DNA of 64,000 bases from Pseudovirgaria hyperparasitica (GCF_010093815.1 NW_022985549.1:1571446-1635445), one strand, 5' to 3'; counted from the first letter of the stretch, positions 24,598-37,601 are shown. The notes: generated by a model from the letters alone, not told the origin. A program made the numbers and translations.

Positions 24598-27061
24598 TGT
24601 GATGGACTTTTTGGTGTTGTGTCGCGACAGTTGGTGAGGATTATATCGGTGGTAGTTTGTTGAATGGAGATGCGAGTGTTCGATGAGGTCTGTCTATGTT
24701 GATGATCAGCAGTACCAAGCCGCAGGGCACAGGCAGATATATATAATTCTCTCGTGTTGCATGTCGATCCTACCTCGTAACCATCTGTGTGAGGATGGGC
24801 TGGGGCGCATCCTACAAGCAATAATACGACCTGAGCCGCATCCCTCGATTGATGTGCGTCAGTCCATCGCCTAAGCGTGCAGTCAGCGAAAGATTGAATC
24901 GGTATTCAGAGTATGTGCCTCGAAGGTTTAGCAGGCTATTGGACACTCTACAAGGCAATGAAACATTGCTGGACTTGGGTTTGAAGGGGTGCATGGGAAA
25001 ATCACTCGCAGGAATCAATACTCGGTACGTCAGTGTGGTGGCAGCGTGGCCAATGGATGCAGGTGCGGCGTTGCAGCGCTTGGGCTTGCGCTTACTACTG
25101 GCGCCTCTCCGCTGCCGAGTAGGCCGGTGGAGGGTGTGGGAGAGTGCTCATCCACCCAAGAGTAAGACAAGGCTTCTTCTCACTCCATCTCACCCACCAC
25201 TGTGAACGGAGACCTCAATACTTGTATGTTCTCTTTATCATCTTCTTCTGTACCACTGTTTCGCTACAATAATGGTCGCTGGATGCCTATAAACAGCGTT
25301 CGCCATGCTCCCCATCTTGCAGACAGTGGCAGACTTCATAAATGTAACATCTCACTCCTCAGTTCAGACGACTGCGCTTTTCTGTGGCACAGCCAGTTGC
25401 CAGCATTCCAAAAGTATCTTCCAAAACCCTGTGGTCCGAAAATACATGCCACAGTCGAGGCTGATACATTACTGATCTTCCCGGCCCCTGGCTACTATGT
25501 AACCATTTGCCATTCCAGGTAGCAAATGGTTTACGCGATGGCCACTATCGACTTTATTGTGTCACTGATACCATACCATGGCTGTGCTGAAAAGACCAGC
25601 TTACTATCAGCGCATTTCCGAGGCTAATATGTTATTTTTAGTCACTAATTAACTGACGATCAATTTTTCCTAGGTTGGTTAGGCCTTTTTCTATACCTCC
25701 GGTCTATCCTGTTCTTCTTTAGTGTATGTCTTCCATACAACTACTCTCAACTTTAAAGCTAAACGTTTCCCTTCTTATGGCCACTGCTTCCTCTGAGTTT
25801 GCTTTCCTTCTATCAAGACCCTTGACGTAAGTACATTCGTGAGCAATCCGTCCCGACTTGTTTTATACATTTTTGCTCTAGCCAAGAGGTTCTTGAATCT
25901 TGACCACGCCATGCCATACTTCGATGCTTAATCCTGCTGCTTCACGTTTTTTCCTCGAGTTCTTTTGTCAAGATCACTCTATTCTGCACCTTTATGCATT
26001 GCCCGAAGTCATGTGCGATCTCGACCTGTCTTGACCTCCGGTGCTTTATACCTATGTATTGTAGATATTCTTTCTCAGAGTGTCACATATCTCTTTTGTA
26101 GAAATATAAATCGATCGTATAACAACGCTTTGTTCAAATGTCCAGTTTGTAGGTCCATCTGCCATCTGCAAATGTCTAGGGCAGTTCAAGCATATCGTCA
26201 TCATCTCTTGCTTCGATACAGTGTGTCTTCTAATGGTTGGCCGGAGGTAGAGGCTATAATTTGCTTAGACTCTAGAGGCACGTGTCGTCCGTATGAAATT
26301 CGTCTGAAAGGAGAAATATAGGGTTCTTCTTCTTGCTGAGGGAGTCGCATGAAGCTCAGTGGTAAACCTAAGACTAAGGTTGCTCGCACGACTGAACGAG
26401 GTGTCAGTGGTATTTGATGTCCAAGAGATATCAAAGGCAAGACCGCAAAGGCGCAAAGGTCCAGAAACACACAAAGAGGTCGCATTGTTGCAAGAGTAAC
26501 CTACAAATGACTATCATTAGTCCTACAAAGACGCATGTCGAACCTTGATCGACGTCTTGGAGGCCACTTGATGCTGGGTGTGGTACGAAAATAGTTGTAT
26601 ATGCGTAACGACATCAACCGGATGACCAAAGACGGAGACAGCAATGACAAAGCACATGTGGATTTCACAGTGCAAGTGTACCGCATATCTGATCGCTCAT
26701 TTCAACCCATGGAGATATACCTGTCCTTATACGCCTCTTTACGTCCGATGGAATGCTCTATATGCCAAACTTTGACGCGTGGATGGGTCTGACGGAGACA
26801 TGACATCGACCCGACACTCGCAGCCATCCGCACACTAACCCGGCAGTTCGGACGACTATAAGTATCATGTACCCGCTCGAGTAGATCTCTCCTCTCATCC
26901 TCCAACCGTTCCTCACCACCACAACAATCTTCTCACTTCAGCAAGATCTTAAGCCTTCAATCTATCTCCTCCTTCTCTGAACATAGACGTAAGACACCTT
27001 ATAGACTATCATATATTTGGTTCGTAAAGCACAACTACCTATACAGCCCAAATCGTCCTAG
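24598..27061. other. Intergenic region with a T-rich block
   Basis: No supported gene. From about 25600 to 26150 the plus strand is strongly T- and pyrimidine-rich and differs in base make-up from its surroundings. It has no long frame on either strand and I could not assign it to a repeat family. The last ~200 bp before 27062 look like an ordinary CT-rich fungal promoter. Confidence 0.45.
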
Positions 27062-27493
27062 ATGCATTCTCTAGAGCAATACATAAAGGAGCTTTCGGAC
27101 CTTGAGACATTCATGTATGCCCGCCTGAAATTGGCCCATGCATGCCAGACCAAAGAAAAGGAAGGCGAGGAGAAGCTCATTGAGGACCTTGCGATGAACC
27201 GTACTGCCATCGAAGAGAACGAGAAGAGTTCCACGCTCGATGAGTCTCGGAAGCTCCAGGAAGATGACGGTCCGGCACAGAAGAACACAATGTTTGAGAT
27301 TCGCACATCCGAGGCTCCGATTGAGGTATTAGTCGCCAATTATACATATGTATGCATGTTTCAGCACTGACATTACATGATCCAGGGTCGTACAGCTCAA
27401 CCCACTGCTCACCAGGCATGTATGTCCAACGAGAAAGGCAAAGGCAGCAAAAAGATGCCACAGGAAAACAAACTCCCTATCGCGAGGCTCTGA
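27062..27493 (+). CDS. Small hypothetical acidic, helical protein (two exons)
   Basis: Proposed exons 27062-27325 and 27386-27493 join in phase 0 through a 60-nt GT-AG intron with a good branch site (ACTGACAT) and give 123 aa. The N-terminal 80 residues are charged and likely helical (YIKELSDLETFMYARLKLAH, then KEKEGEEKLIEDLAM), possibly a short coiled coil; the C-terminal exon is Lys-rich (NEKGKGSKKMPQENK). There is no signal peptide, membrane segment or known motif. A CT-rich promoter-like stretch with CACAACAATCTTCTCACTT-type sequence precedes the ATG. The function is unknown, and it may be lineage-specific or not a gene at all. Confidence 0.45.
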
Positions 27494-28419
27494 GCACGCA
27501 TTTGGAAGGACGCACGCGAGGCAGCGCGTGCCACGGCTGGTCGGACGAAGCACATCGGCACTCGGTCCATTCTCAATCCGCGAATATCGCAGAACAGAGT
27601 CAACAAGCCAGATATAAGTTATAACCAAGCAGGTGCGCATCAAGATGCAGAATGGAGAAGCTAAGGGCACCAAGACGGATCACATCAAGATACAGGACGG
27701 GAAGCGTTCTGAAGGGTCATACCTGAGTCCATCTCTAGAATCATCCATTACAACTAGTCCAATATATCGATTTACATATTTTGATACCAAGTGACAAGGC
27801 GTATAATCCTACCGAATGTACCCCTCTCAATCAAGGCCGTCATATATCTAAATACTAATAGTAGTATTGACTAGCAGTGTAACTTACCTTTCTCCGTATG
27901 ACACATAACTCTGTTATTTCTTTTGTTCCTCGTATTATCTGCTGTGTGTCATATCTGCCTTGCGCGGCATACCTAAACGGCGCTAGCATGTCAGCCATGG
28001 ATTCATGCTCAAGGCTGATCCAGGCAGCAACATAGTCAGTCGACCATAAAAAGGTCGCAACGTAAGGGATACACAAGACGCACCTCCATACCTTTCTGTC
28101 CAATTCCCCGCTGCAGAATTTTCGTTTCTGCTAGATCCCACGACATCACCCACCATTCATCAACCAAAATATCATTCAGATTATCAACCAGATCATCATC
28201 AATAACATCAACAACATCATCAACAAGACCATCACCAACAACACCAGAAACCCAACCAAAAAAGTAAACCAGATCCATTCCTCCACGTTTGTCCATCCTT
28301 TCTCTCCACATCCATCCATCAACCCATCCAACAACCCACTATCCAATCAACCAACCAACCAACCAATCCCCTCAGAAAAAAATACAATAACTCACCCACC
28401 AAGAAGAAGAAGAAAAACA
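27494..28419. other. Intergenic region upstream of the Nudix gene
   Basis: No supported gene. The last ~250 bp are a low-complexity ATCA/CAACC-rich stretch ending in an A-rich run directly before the Nudix start, typical of a fungal leader. Confidence 0.5.
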
Positions 28420-29121
28420 ATGGCAAACATCCCCTTCCCCCACCCCTTCACCACCACCCCCGCCACAACCCCCTTCCACATCCCCAAAACCGACTGGCTC
28501 GCCGCCAACCCACGCTTCGCAAACCTCGCCATCGGCGCCGTCGTCTTCAGCCCCCCGCTCCCCCAATCCCCAAACCAAACCACCACCACCACCACGCCCA
28601 AAATCCTCCTCCTCCAACGCGCCGCCCACGAAGCATACGCAAACACCTGGGAGCCCCCCGGCGGCGGCTGCGAAGACGCCACCATCGACCGCACGCTCCT
28701 GCACGGCGTAGGGCGCGAGCTATGGGAGGAAGCGGGGCTGGTGATGACGCGCGTGATGGCTCGCGTAGGCGGCGTGCATGCGTGGAGCCATAAGGTCAAG
28801 GGACAATGGGCGAAGATTGTGTTTTGGGTGGAGGTCGAACGGGGTGCGGACGGAGACGGAAACGGAAACGGAAACGGAAACGGGGAGGGCGATGTTGTTG
28901 TGAGGCTGGATCCGAAGGAACATCAGGCGTTTGTGTGGGCGAGTGAGGAGGAGGTTTTGGCGGGACGGGTTGGGGGCGTGGAGGTGGGGTTTATGGAGGG
29001 GGCGAGGGAGATGTTTGTTGATGCGTTTCGGGTGAGGAGGGAGGCTGTTGCTGCGTTGGGGGAGGGAGGGGCTGGATTTGCGGAAGGGGGTGAGGATGGT
29101 GGTGTGGGTGTTGCGGTGTAG
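28420..29121 (+). CDS. Nudix hydrolase
   Basis: A 233-aa, intronless protein. Nudix enzymes split nucleoside diphosphates linked to another group, using Mg2+ held by the Nudix box. The box is PPGGGCEDATIDRTLLHG followed by VGRELWEEAGL, at about residues 86-114. The RELWEEAGL end is canonical; the first half has the longer, C/D-containing form found in many fungal homologues rather than the strict GX5E. The strand before it (AIGAVVFSP, ILLLQRAAHEAYANTWE) fits the fold. A GDGNGNGNGNGEGD tract at about 147-160 comes from a hexanucleotide repeat and probably forms a flexible loop. Substrate cannot be told from sequence. The start is preceded by an A-rich leader. Confidence 0.88.
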   Translation: MANIPFPHPFTTTPATTPFHIPKTDWLAANPRFANLAIGAVVFSPPLPQSPNQTTTTTTPKILLLQRAAHEAYANTWEPPGGGCEDATIDRTLLHGVGRELWEEAGLVMTRVMARVGGVHAWSHKVKGQWAKIVFWVEVERGADGDGNGNGNGNGEGDVVVRLDPKEHQAFVWASEEEVLAGRVGGVEVGFMEGAREMFVDAFRVRREAVAALGEGGAGFAEGGEDGGVGVAV

Positions 29122-32100
29122 AGGCTTGCGTTCATGAGAGGTGGCTAGATGGGATAGAGGAAAGCTGGCGGTGGAGACATGGTATCATGGTAGATGGATG
29201 GATAGGAGAAGAAAAGGGCACGAACGAGCTGACGAAAAGTCATTGGCAAGCCAACCAGTGTGTGGCTTCTTAGCATTAGGTATAGAATAGAATTAGTTAT
29301 AGACTTATTATAAGGTACTTTGCTATACAAAGCTCCTCTAGCCACCTATAAAACATACCATGGCGACACGCGTGACGCACCAATTCTCACGATCATCAAC
29401 TTTACACATCTAGAATTATGTTCATATGTGTAGAACAGATGACATCGTTAGGATATGTGTGTTGGGAGGAAGAAGAATTGCTATCACACATAGTTCGTGA
29501 CTTACTCATTCACTGCCTTAAGGCCTTGATGCCTTGTCGCCTTGATGCCTTGGTGCATTGTAGTACTGAGTGTTGATGATGACATTAGAACCCGAGAAGA
29601 TTGGATGCATAAAAATATCCCCATGGCCCTCAGTCTTGCGCGCAAGACCAAGGTTTTTCTTTTTTCTTTTTCTTTACGAGAGTGTGCGGTGGATGTCGAA
29701 ACCGGTACGTTCATTGATGCTGTATCGAAACATATATGGAGACGTCACACAAAGCCCTCCTCGCATCCTCCTTCTACGCACAACACGTCTATGACACGAC
29801 AGAGACACAGCATATCAAGTATACACACCAGAATAGACTTTCGTGTTCGGACGCCGGTCGTATGTAACAACCTGACGCGTGAACGAGCACGAAAGCGAGT
29901 GTCGTCGCCCCTGCCGAAGCGCGAAATGTAAGGCGTGCAATCGGGGAATTTAAATGATGTAGGTAGTTGGTAGGTTGTATTGCCACCCGTGGCGTCATCT
30001 CCAAAACCACGACATTTAGTAACTTTGATGAACAGACGCGAAAGTTTAGTAGTCGCGGAGGGGAAGGAGAGTATGTATACGTGATGCAGCAACAAGCAAG
30101 TGAGTTTCGAAGAGCTTTGATTATAATTGATGACCTGTGCGCTAATAGGGCTTTAGTTGGACGAGCATACTAGAGAAGAAACGTCTGTGTACGATAAGTA
30201 AAGACAGCGAAACAGCGAGCCGGAGAAATCCGCTGTCAAGGCTGTCGCTCTAATTAGCGAGACTCCCTTGACGTTTTTTTGCCGTTGTCGTCGATCCTAA
30301 TCGTGTGTCTCGACGGACGGAAGTGGCGCTAATGTAATTACCTGAGCTATTGACATCCATAGCTGGACGGCAGCTGAAACGCTAACCGCGAGACTGGGAG
30401 TGAGACTGGGTTTGGATGTGGGAGATGGAGATGGGAGATGGAACATTGCCGGTAGGATTGCGCAGATGGATGGAGATGGATCAGTAGAGGGATGTGGTGT
30501 GGTTTGTGGCCGTCCACTAGAGCGGCACTCCAGCCAATTGGTTGAAAGATAATTTCTCTCTTGGAGGAGCAGGAACTCTATTCATTGTTCGATACGTGCG
30601 TAGAAGCAGTTTGTGGGGAGGTCTCGGTATGCAAAACAAAAAGCCACGTTGGAATCGATCCTTTAGACGGATAATTTCCCCGCGACTTCCAAGGTCACTC
30701 CCGGGATTTTGTTAAACATGACCGGAGCGTGGACTTTTGACGGGAAGCACGGCTTCGGGGGATCAATTCCGCTCCGGGATTCGCGGTCATGCCGGTAACA
30801 GATACCTATATATGTATGCACAGTATATGTGCCTGTATGATGTAGGTACTGTAGGGTGGTATTCGCCCGCGTGGATACCGGCATATGAGGGCAAAACGAC
30901 CCATTCTAGAGGCAACCGTGCGTGCGTATACTAGGTCATTGATCGCACGAGCAGTGGACCCTCCCTTACCAAATGACTCCCAGGCTATCTCATCCTTTAC
31001 TTAATTGTTTAGTGAGGTACTCAGCTCAAAAGAGCGGTCGGCGACTCTTCGTGTCCATTTCCACAGACGTAGGATTGAATTCGAGTCTTCATCGGTCCGA
31101 GCGAAGTATTGCTCTGTGCTCTCACTCACTCCATGAGGCCCCTGCTGACCCTGTGGAGATGTCCGGCTGTGTAGATCAGTACTAAGTAGTGACGAAAGGC
31201 AGATGAATTGCAGGGGTGTCGTATGGCAGACGAACCCGCCCGTGCACGCGTGGGAGGGCTGGCTGCTGTTTCTGACATCAGCCACGAGGCATCAGATCAT
31301 GGAGTTCATGAAACACTTCTTTGGTATTTGTGGCAGTTGCCCCTGATAGAGATGCACATGGCAGAGGACAGACTGTCTGTATGCTGCTGTATATGCGAGA
31401 TTTTGCATCAGATCTTCCCTGCAGGTATTAGTGGTGTTAGTGTGTAGAGGCTACACAGAACATGCATGTAGTGAACATTACATATACTATTACCATGAGA
31501 TGGCAGCCACGTTTGAGGGACTGATCGTCTACCGAACTGATAAATGGTTGAATCCTTCAGGCTCCAGAGCACTACTGTTTCATGTCTGAAACCTTGTTGT
31601 GGCCTGATTCTACATTTGCGTGCTCTTCAATCGAGAAACCAATTCGGCCAGCAACAGGGATCCGGAAGTGGCGGTCCAGATGACCTTTCCCAGACCCTGG
31701 ACGACCAGACGGGCTAAGATTGAAGCCAACCAGAAGTGTACAGAGCTGATGCAATGTCTGTGCCCTTACTGGCCAGTTACGAGGGTTCAGGACCTCTAGA
31801 CCCGATTGCTGATCGAGTGGTTGGAGATCTAATAGCTGCGCCGGTGCAGTTTCCCCGCATGTCTTCTTGCTAATGTCTCCTTGCTACGGCTCCAACTCTT
31901 GCAGTGTGCCAGATGTGTAGAAATGTTGCTAGCCGGCCCTGTTGCGATGAGAACCTGCTAGGTATACTCTGTTACACCCATACTACAAGCCTACAGCACG
32001 CAGTATTGCCGAGGCTCAAATGAATTTGTAGTGGAAGGATGCCTGTACAAAGCACACTGTGCAGCGGGGGCATAGACAGGACGCATGAAAAGATGTCTTG

Positions 32101-33420
32101 CTAGGACCAGGGCAGATGACCAGGGAGGTCGTGATGGGGGTGCGAGAGTGACCTGGATGAGGGACTTGCGGAGTTGCAGGCGGCTTGGGAGCGATCGCGG
32201 GAGGTTCGTCCATTTGGGCGGAAGAGATGGGTGGCGCGTGCTGGTCTGAGAGCAATGTGCGCCTCTGATTTGACGACAGCGCCCCGCACGCGCAGACAAA
32301 GAAGGATGTGAGGTCAAGTAAAGATGCGGTCAAGAGGGCGTGGGCGGGCCAGTGGAAGTGTGGAAATGTCATCGAGTGTGATGTGCATTGAGGAAGATAT
32401 GGCATATCATACTGAAGTGGAGGTAAGGATGGCAGGGCAGGCAGTAGGTTACAGGCCACTATTATGGAGCTTGGTGGGCTCCTACGACTAACAAGCATGG
32501 ATTGCACACAGGACGTAAGACGGAGGTACCTAGCTAGGTAACTCTTGTGACTTTGTGATGCTGTACCAGGTCTTACTCTTCGTTGTTCCACGCAGACATA
32601 GAAGCAGAAGCATATTAGAAGCAAGGTCCTGACTCGTGCGTAGGTTTGCAGCAGAGGCCATCGACGGTGACCTGCGACCAGGACAAGGACGGGCGCACCG
32701 TTTAATCGTTAAATACCACCACTCCAGCGCTGACCATATCTGTCGTACGTACCACCTGGGCCACAACTCACACATCAAGACAATTAAACTGACTTGTGTT
32801 TGTTAGTGTTGGCGAAGAAGCCAGCCGGACAGCGAGCTAAGGTGGCAGCAAGCCACAGATTCTGGGGAAGCCTGGGGCCTGGCCTAAAACTACTAAATCA
32901 CTAAACCACAGCGGGCGATCCACCCACCCAACAAACCGTCTTGTTCGCCTGTCGCCGCCGCCCGGTTCTGGCTCTGGCTTTGGCTTTGGGGCTCCCTCTA
33001 GGCTCTTTGCCCCTCGCTGTCCGCGCTGTCCTCGCTGTTCTGGCTGTTCTGGCTGCCCTCGCTGCCCTCCCTCCTCCCTGCACCCACCCACCAACATCAC
33101 TGACTGCCGCCGCCGCCGCTTCTGCTGCAGGCTGCAGTAAGTAATTCCTCCTTCTCTTACCGGCCGCTCAGGCGCCTTCCCCACACATTTTGCTTTCCGG
33201 TCCTGCATCCATCCGCCGCTCGCATAGAACGCATTCACGCACACGCACACACACCCTCACACGCTACGCATATCCACCACACTCACCCTCACATACGCTT
33301 CCTCCCACCGCCCTACACTTCCATTCTCAACTATATCCTCTTCTCCTGTATGACCTCTCAACGCACCACTTAATCTCCGTCCTCCAAAGGCTGCGCTGCC
33401 CACTTAATAATACTGCTCGA
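29122..33420. other. Intergenic region and farA promoter
   Basis: 4.3 kb without a supported gene; all frames are short and none shows a motif. The last 500 bp have CT-rich and CACACA-rich tracts, consistent with the farA promoter and leader. I see no tRNA, rRNA or mobile element. Confidence 0.5.
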
Positions 33421-36400
33421 ATGGCGACCATGGCGACCGAGACCACCCTGCATTCTCCCACTTCTGTCACTTCAAAGTCCCAGAGCATAGGGCCTGCGAA
33501 TAGTGCACAGGCTCACGCTTCATTCCGAAGGTGAGTGCGCGCCTCGACATGCACCAAATATCGCAAGTCTGACTGCTAACCTGTGTCGTGTGCTTGCAGG
33601 CAAAGAGCGTCAAGAGCATGCGAGGTACGTCTTGATATTTATTATCCCGCCCAGTTTCGCGTCGTCCTCTCGGTGCCGAGGATCTCGGTGCCCACCAACT
33701 TCACGACCACGATGGCTAATCATGACCACAGACCTGCCACGCTCGAAAGGTACGATCCGTCATCGCGCCTTAAGAGTCTATCGCTTTGTCGACCTTCGCC
33801 ATTAACTTCATCACAGGTACGATGTGACGCCGCCAGCCTGGGTGTACCATGCACCAATTGCACCGCCTTCGGCATCGAGTGTCGCATTCCCACCCCGAAA
33901 CGGAAGAAGAATAACTCAAAATCAAAGGACTCAGACAGGTAAGACTCAACTGTTGCTTGTTTCGACGGCCTGAACACAGAGGGGCATCTATGCCGGCGTA
34001 TCAACGTCGACTTCAACAACATCTCCGCATTTCACGACCCCGCCTTCTGCCTCCGCAACACGCAACACTGCCACCCGCGAATGCGAGAAAGAGAAAGAGT
34101 ACCGATGCAAACCTCAACATGGAGATGCGCTAGCTGAGAGCTGGTCAGATTGTGGGAAAGCAAATCTGAAAACTTGGCTTGCGACCTGTTTCGCTACTCG
34201 ACCCATTGGGAAAAGGACATTTGCTAATCAACATGTCTGCTATAGTGACGAGCGCGATCAATCCGTCACCCAAGATGCACCGTCCGAGAAATCACCCATC
34301 TCTGAGCTGTCCATCGCTCCAACATACCAGGGCATGGAATCAACCACACGAGATGGCAAGTATTCAGCGGTAAGTTCTGCTTTATATCTCTAGTCTGCAC
34401 TAATTAAAGTACTGACCTGTGATCAGTTTATGAAGCCACGCTTTGCCAGAGCGCCAATCAAGGAAGCTGGCCGTGTAGCATATCTCGGAGAATCGTCGAA
34501 TCTGTCATTATTAGTGCACGATAGATACGGAGCATCAGACGTAGTACATTACCCACTTCCTGAGAATGTTCGTGGCGCCAAAGGTAAGGTCAATGACCTC
34601 GACAACATGGAGATTGAGATTCTCCATCAAAGAGGTGCCTTTCTCTTACCACCTCGAGCACTGTGTGACGAGTTGGTCGAAGCATTCTTCAAATGGGTTG
34701 CGCCAGCTGTTCCAGTAATCAATCGCAATCGTTTCATGCGCCAGTATCGGGATCCGAAGAACCCTCCTTCTCTACTACTACTTCAAGCTGTGCTCCTGGC
34801 TGGCTCCAGAGTATGTAGTAATCCCCAGCTGATGGACTCAAGTGGGTCGACAACACCTGCGGCGATGACGTTTTACAAACGTGCTAAAGCACTGTATGAT
34901 GCGAACTACGAGGATGACAGGGTCACCATTGTGCAATCTGCTATTCTAATGGGTTGGTACTGGGAAGGTCCCGAAGGTGAGCAACACACTCCTTGGTCAT
35001 AGCCTCGCAAATCATTAATGACGATCCTAGACGTGACCAAGAACGTCTTCTATTGGACCAGAGTCGCTATAGTGGTGGCGCAAGGGTCGGGAATGCATCG
35101 CAGGTCAGTTCTCTCGTGTCTGCACACCCTACATTCGCTGAGATTCAATAGTGTCGAGACGTCCCAGCTCAGTCGATCTGACAAGCGTCTGTGGAAGCGC
35201 ATTTGGTGGTGCCTGTTCTCCAGGGATCGTTCTGTTGCCGTTGCTTTAGGGCGACCCATCGCCATCAACCCCGAAGACTCGGACGTCGAGATGATTTCAG
35301 AAGACGACTTCATCGAGGATGAAGCTGATCGACCCACCGAATATCCTCTTGATTCGGTTCATGTGCACTTCTTCATCAATTACGTCAAGCTGTGCGAAAT
35401 CATGGGCTTAGTCCTGTCGCAGCAGTACTCGGTGGCCGCCAAATTCCGGAGGACCGACGCAATCGATCTGACGCACAGCGACATGGCTTTGGCTGACTGG
35501 CTACAACATTGCCATCATGACGTGCAGTGGGACAAGTCTCGACACCACTTCTGGTCTGCCTTGCTGAATGCAAACTACTAGTAAGTTGTGCTTCACATGT
35601 GATATCAGCCGAGGCTAACGATCCTAGCACTACGCTCTGCTTACTACATCGAGCACATATGCCGCCTTCAGGGTCTCCCAAGGCGCAGAATGGCCATGTA
35701 CAGGTGGAAGAGACAGCATACCCCTCTCGAACCATTGCATATCATGCAGCTGGCATGATTACGTCGATCATAGAGCAGCTAATGGCGCAGGACGAGCTCC
35801 GTTACGCCCCTGCGTTCATCGTCTACAGCCTGTTCTCGGCTTTGATCATGCATGTCTATCAAATGAGATCGTCGAACAAGGCCATCGTAACTGCTACGGA
35901 GCAGCGCATGCACACATGCATGCAGGCGCTCAAGGAAGTCTCTAAAGTGTGGCTGGTGGCCAAGATGGTGCACACCCTCTTTGAATCAATCCTCGGGAAC
36001 AAACATCTGGAGGAGCGGCTGCAGAAAGCTGCAGGGAAGCGTCATCAGAAGAACAAACACTCAGCCGCGGCAGCCGCAGCCAGAATGCAACAGACCCAGC
36101 AAATGCAGCAGCAGCAGCAGCAGCAGCAGAAACCGAAAGATGAAGCCCTCAAAAGGAAGTTTGACGACATGGAGCTCGGCTATGGACTCGGACCAGCTCC
36201 CCCAGTGTCATACGAACGATCGCGCCCCCAGACACCAGCGATGACTCCCTCTCGCGAACTTCCTCCGCAGCAATCCCAGCCTGGTCAACAAATGCCTTCG
36301 ATGAGTGCTACGTCTCCGCATATTTCTCGCCAAAACAACGATGCATTCATGGGTAAAGCCGATACCCGCCCGACCACTCCTTTCAATCCGTCTTACTCTT

Positions 36401-36986
36401 ATCCAGGCACACCTCCAGAACTGTTCCTTGTAACCCGCAACTCACCAAACATTTCTCAAGAAATATGGCAAAACTTCCAGCCTGACCAGCTATTCCCATC
36501 CGATACCAATGTCACATTCCCGCAGATATCGCCTATTCAACAGCATGGCATGGTCGATCCTGCACTAACACGCCAAACGCCACAGCAGCAGCCAATGATG
36601 CATAACTTGCAGACTCAGGGTCAGCCCCAACAACAAGCACGCATGCAAAGCCCACCGCAAGGGTCTATACACGTCAACGGTGGTGTTCCTACATATAACC
36701 ATGGTGGCCAACAAGAGTGGCCAATGCAAATGGAGGGTCTCCAGCAGCAGCAGCAACAACAACAACAACAACAACAACAGCAACATCAACCGCCACATGC
36801 GGATCAAGATACGTGGAGTAACAGCAGTAGCAACGCCGGACCATTTGTGCCAACTGCCCTGAATGTGGAAGACTGGTATGCCTTCTTATCCCGTACCCAT
36901 TAGTCAGAATTTGTTCTAATCAACCATGCAGGTTCAACTTTTTCGGGATTCAAGGAGACGCCAGCCATTTGCATAACTTTAGCTAA
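33421..36986 (+). CDS. farA: FarA/CTF1-type Zn2Cys6 fatty-acid-responsive transcription factor
   Basis: FarA-type activators bind a CCTCGG core and induce beta-oxidation, peroxisome and cutinase genes on fatty acids. Eleven exons: 33421-33530, 33600-33624, 33732-33749, 33817-33938, 33982-34098, 34246-34369, 34427-34976, 35031-35103, 35152-35580, 35628-36875, 36932-36986; 956 aa. The Zn2Cys6 cluster (RASRACETCHARKVRCDAAS, then GVPCTNCTAFGIEC) is spread over exons 2-4; exon 3 is only 18 nt (TCHARK). Next come a Ser/Thr-rich linker, then the fungal regulatory domain with RVAYLGESSNLSLLV, HRSVETSQLSRSDKRLWKR and ALGRPIAINPEDSDVE. Two polyQ tracts lie in the C-terminal third. The last intron restores the ending NVEDWFNFFGIQG. 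Introns 34099-34245 and 35104-35151 leave the frame open if retained, so they are the least certain. The paralogue FarB is not fully excluded. Confidence 0.9.
36109..36790 (+). repeat. CAG/CAA runs coding two polyglutamine tracts in farA
   Basis: A pure CAG run at about 36109-36130 and a mixed CAG/CAA run at about 36741-36785 code glutamine stretches in the C-terminal region of the farA-like protein. Such tracts commonly vary in length between strains. Confidence 0.85.
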
Positions 36987-37601
36987 TTGAGGCGTAAGTC
37001 TCTGGTCTTCCGGTCACTCTTTGTTCGTCACGGTCGTGTATTGTTTAGCGTTGTACATGGGGAACAGGCGATATTTGCCTAATAAGGGGCGAGAATGTGT
37101 GGTACGCCATGACATGAACATATTTTTGGCGACGTACACAACTGCACTTATTAGTGCCATCAAAATGTATAATTACCAAAAACGGCGACAGACATAATGA
37201 TATTTATGTAATTCACACATAAGCCAGGCCGTATTCGCAAAACCGAGAGACATGGCACCGCCCGGGCTTCTATCCGTGCAGCTCTGATTTCCTTGCCTTA
37301 CCCAGATTTCCACTTTTGTCGACGCGGGGTCCGGAATTACCAGAAAAGGAAAACCGTCAACCACCTCTTGATATCAAATAGAGCAAGTGGCAACCCCGCG
37401 GAGCACAACTTTTCTGCTCGACATCAACTTCCTCAAAACCACGAAGACCTTTCAATTGAGCTTCATCATTCACTGCTAGACCATCCTCTCTACGTTTGCA
37501 AGGAAGGAGTATCATCGAGCCTGCGAGACACAAATATACCCTCCAAATCGAGCTCTACTCTGCATTCACAGCTTTCAGTCTTCCTCCATATACTCTACGT
37601 C
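36987..37601. other. Intergenic region between farA and the RpiB-type gene
   Basis: Holds the farA 3' flank and the promoter and leader of the next gene. An open frame runs into the next gene from upstream, but the family start is at 37602. Nothing else is seen. Confidence 0.5.
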
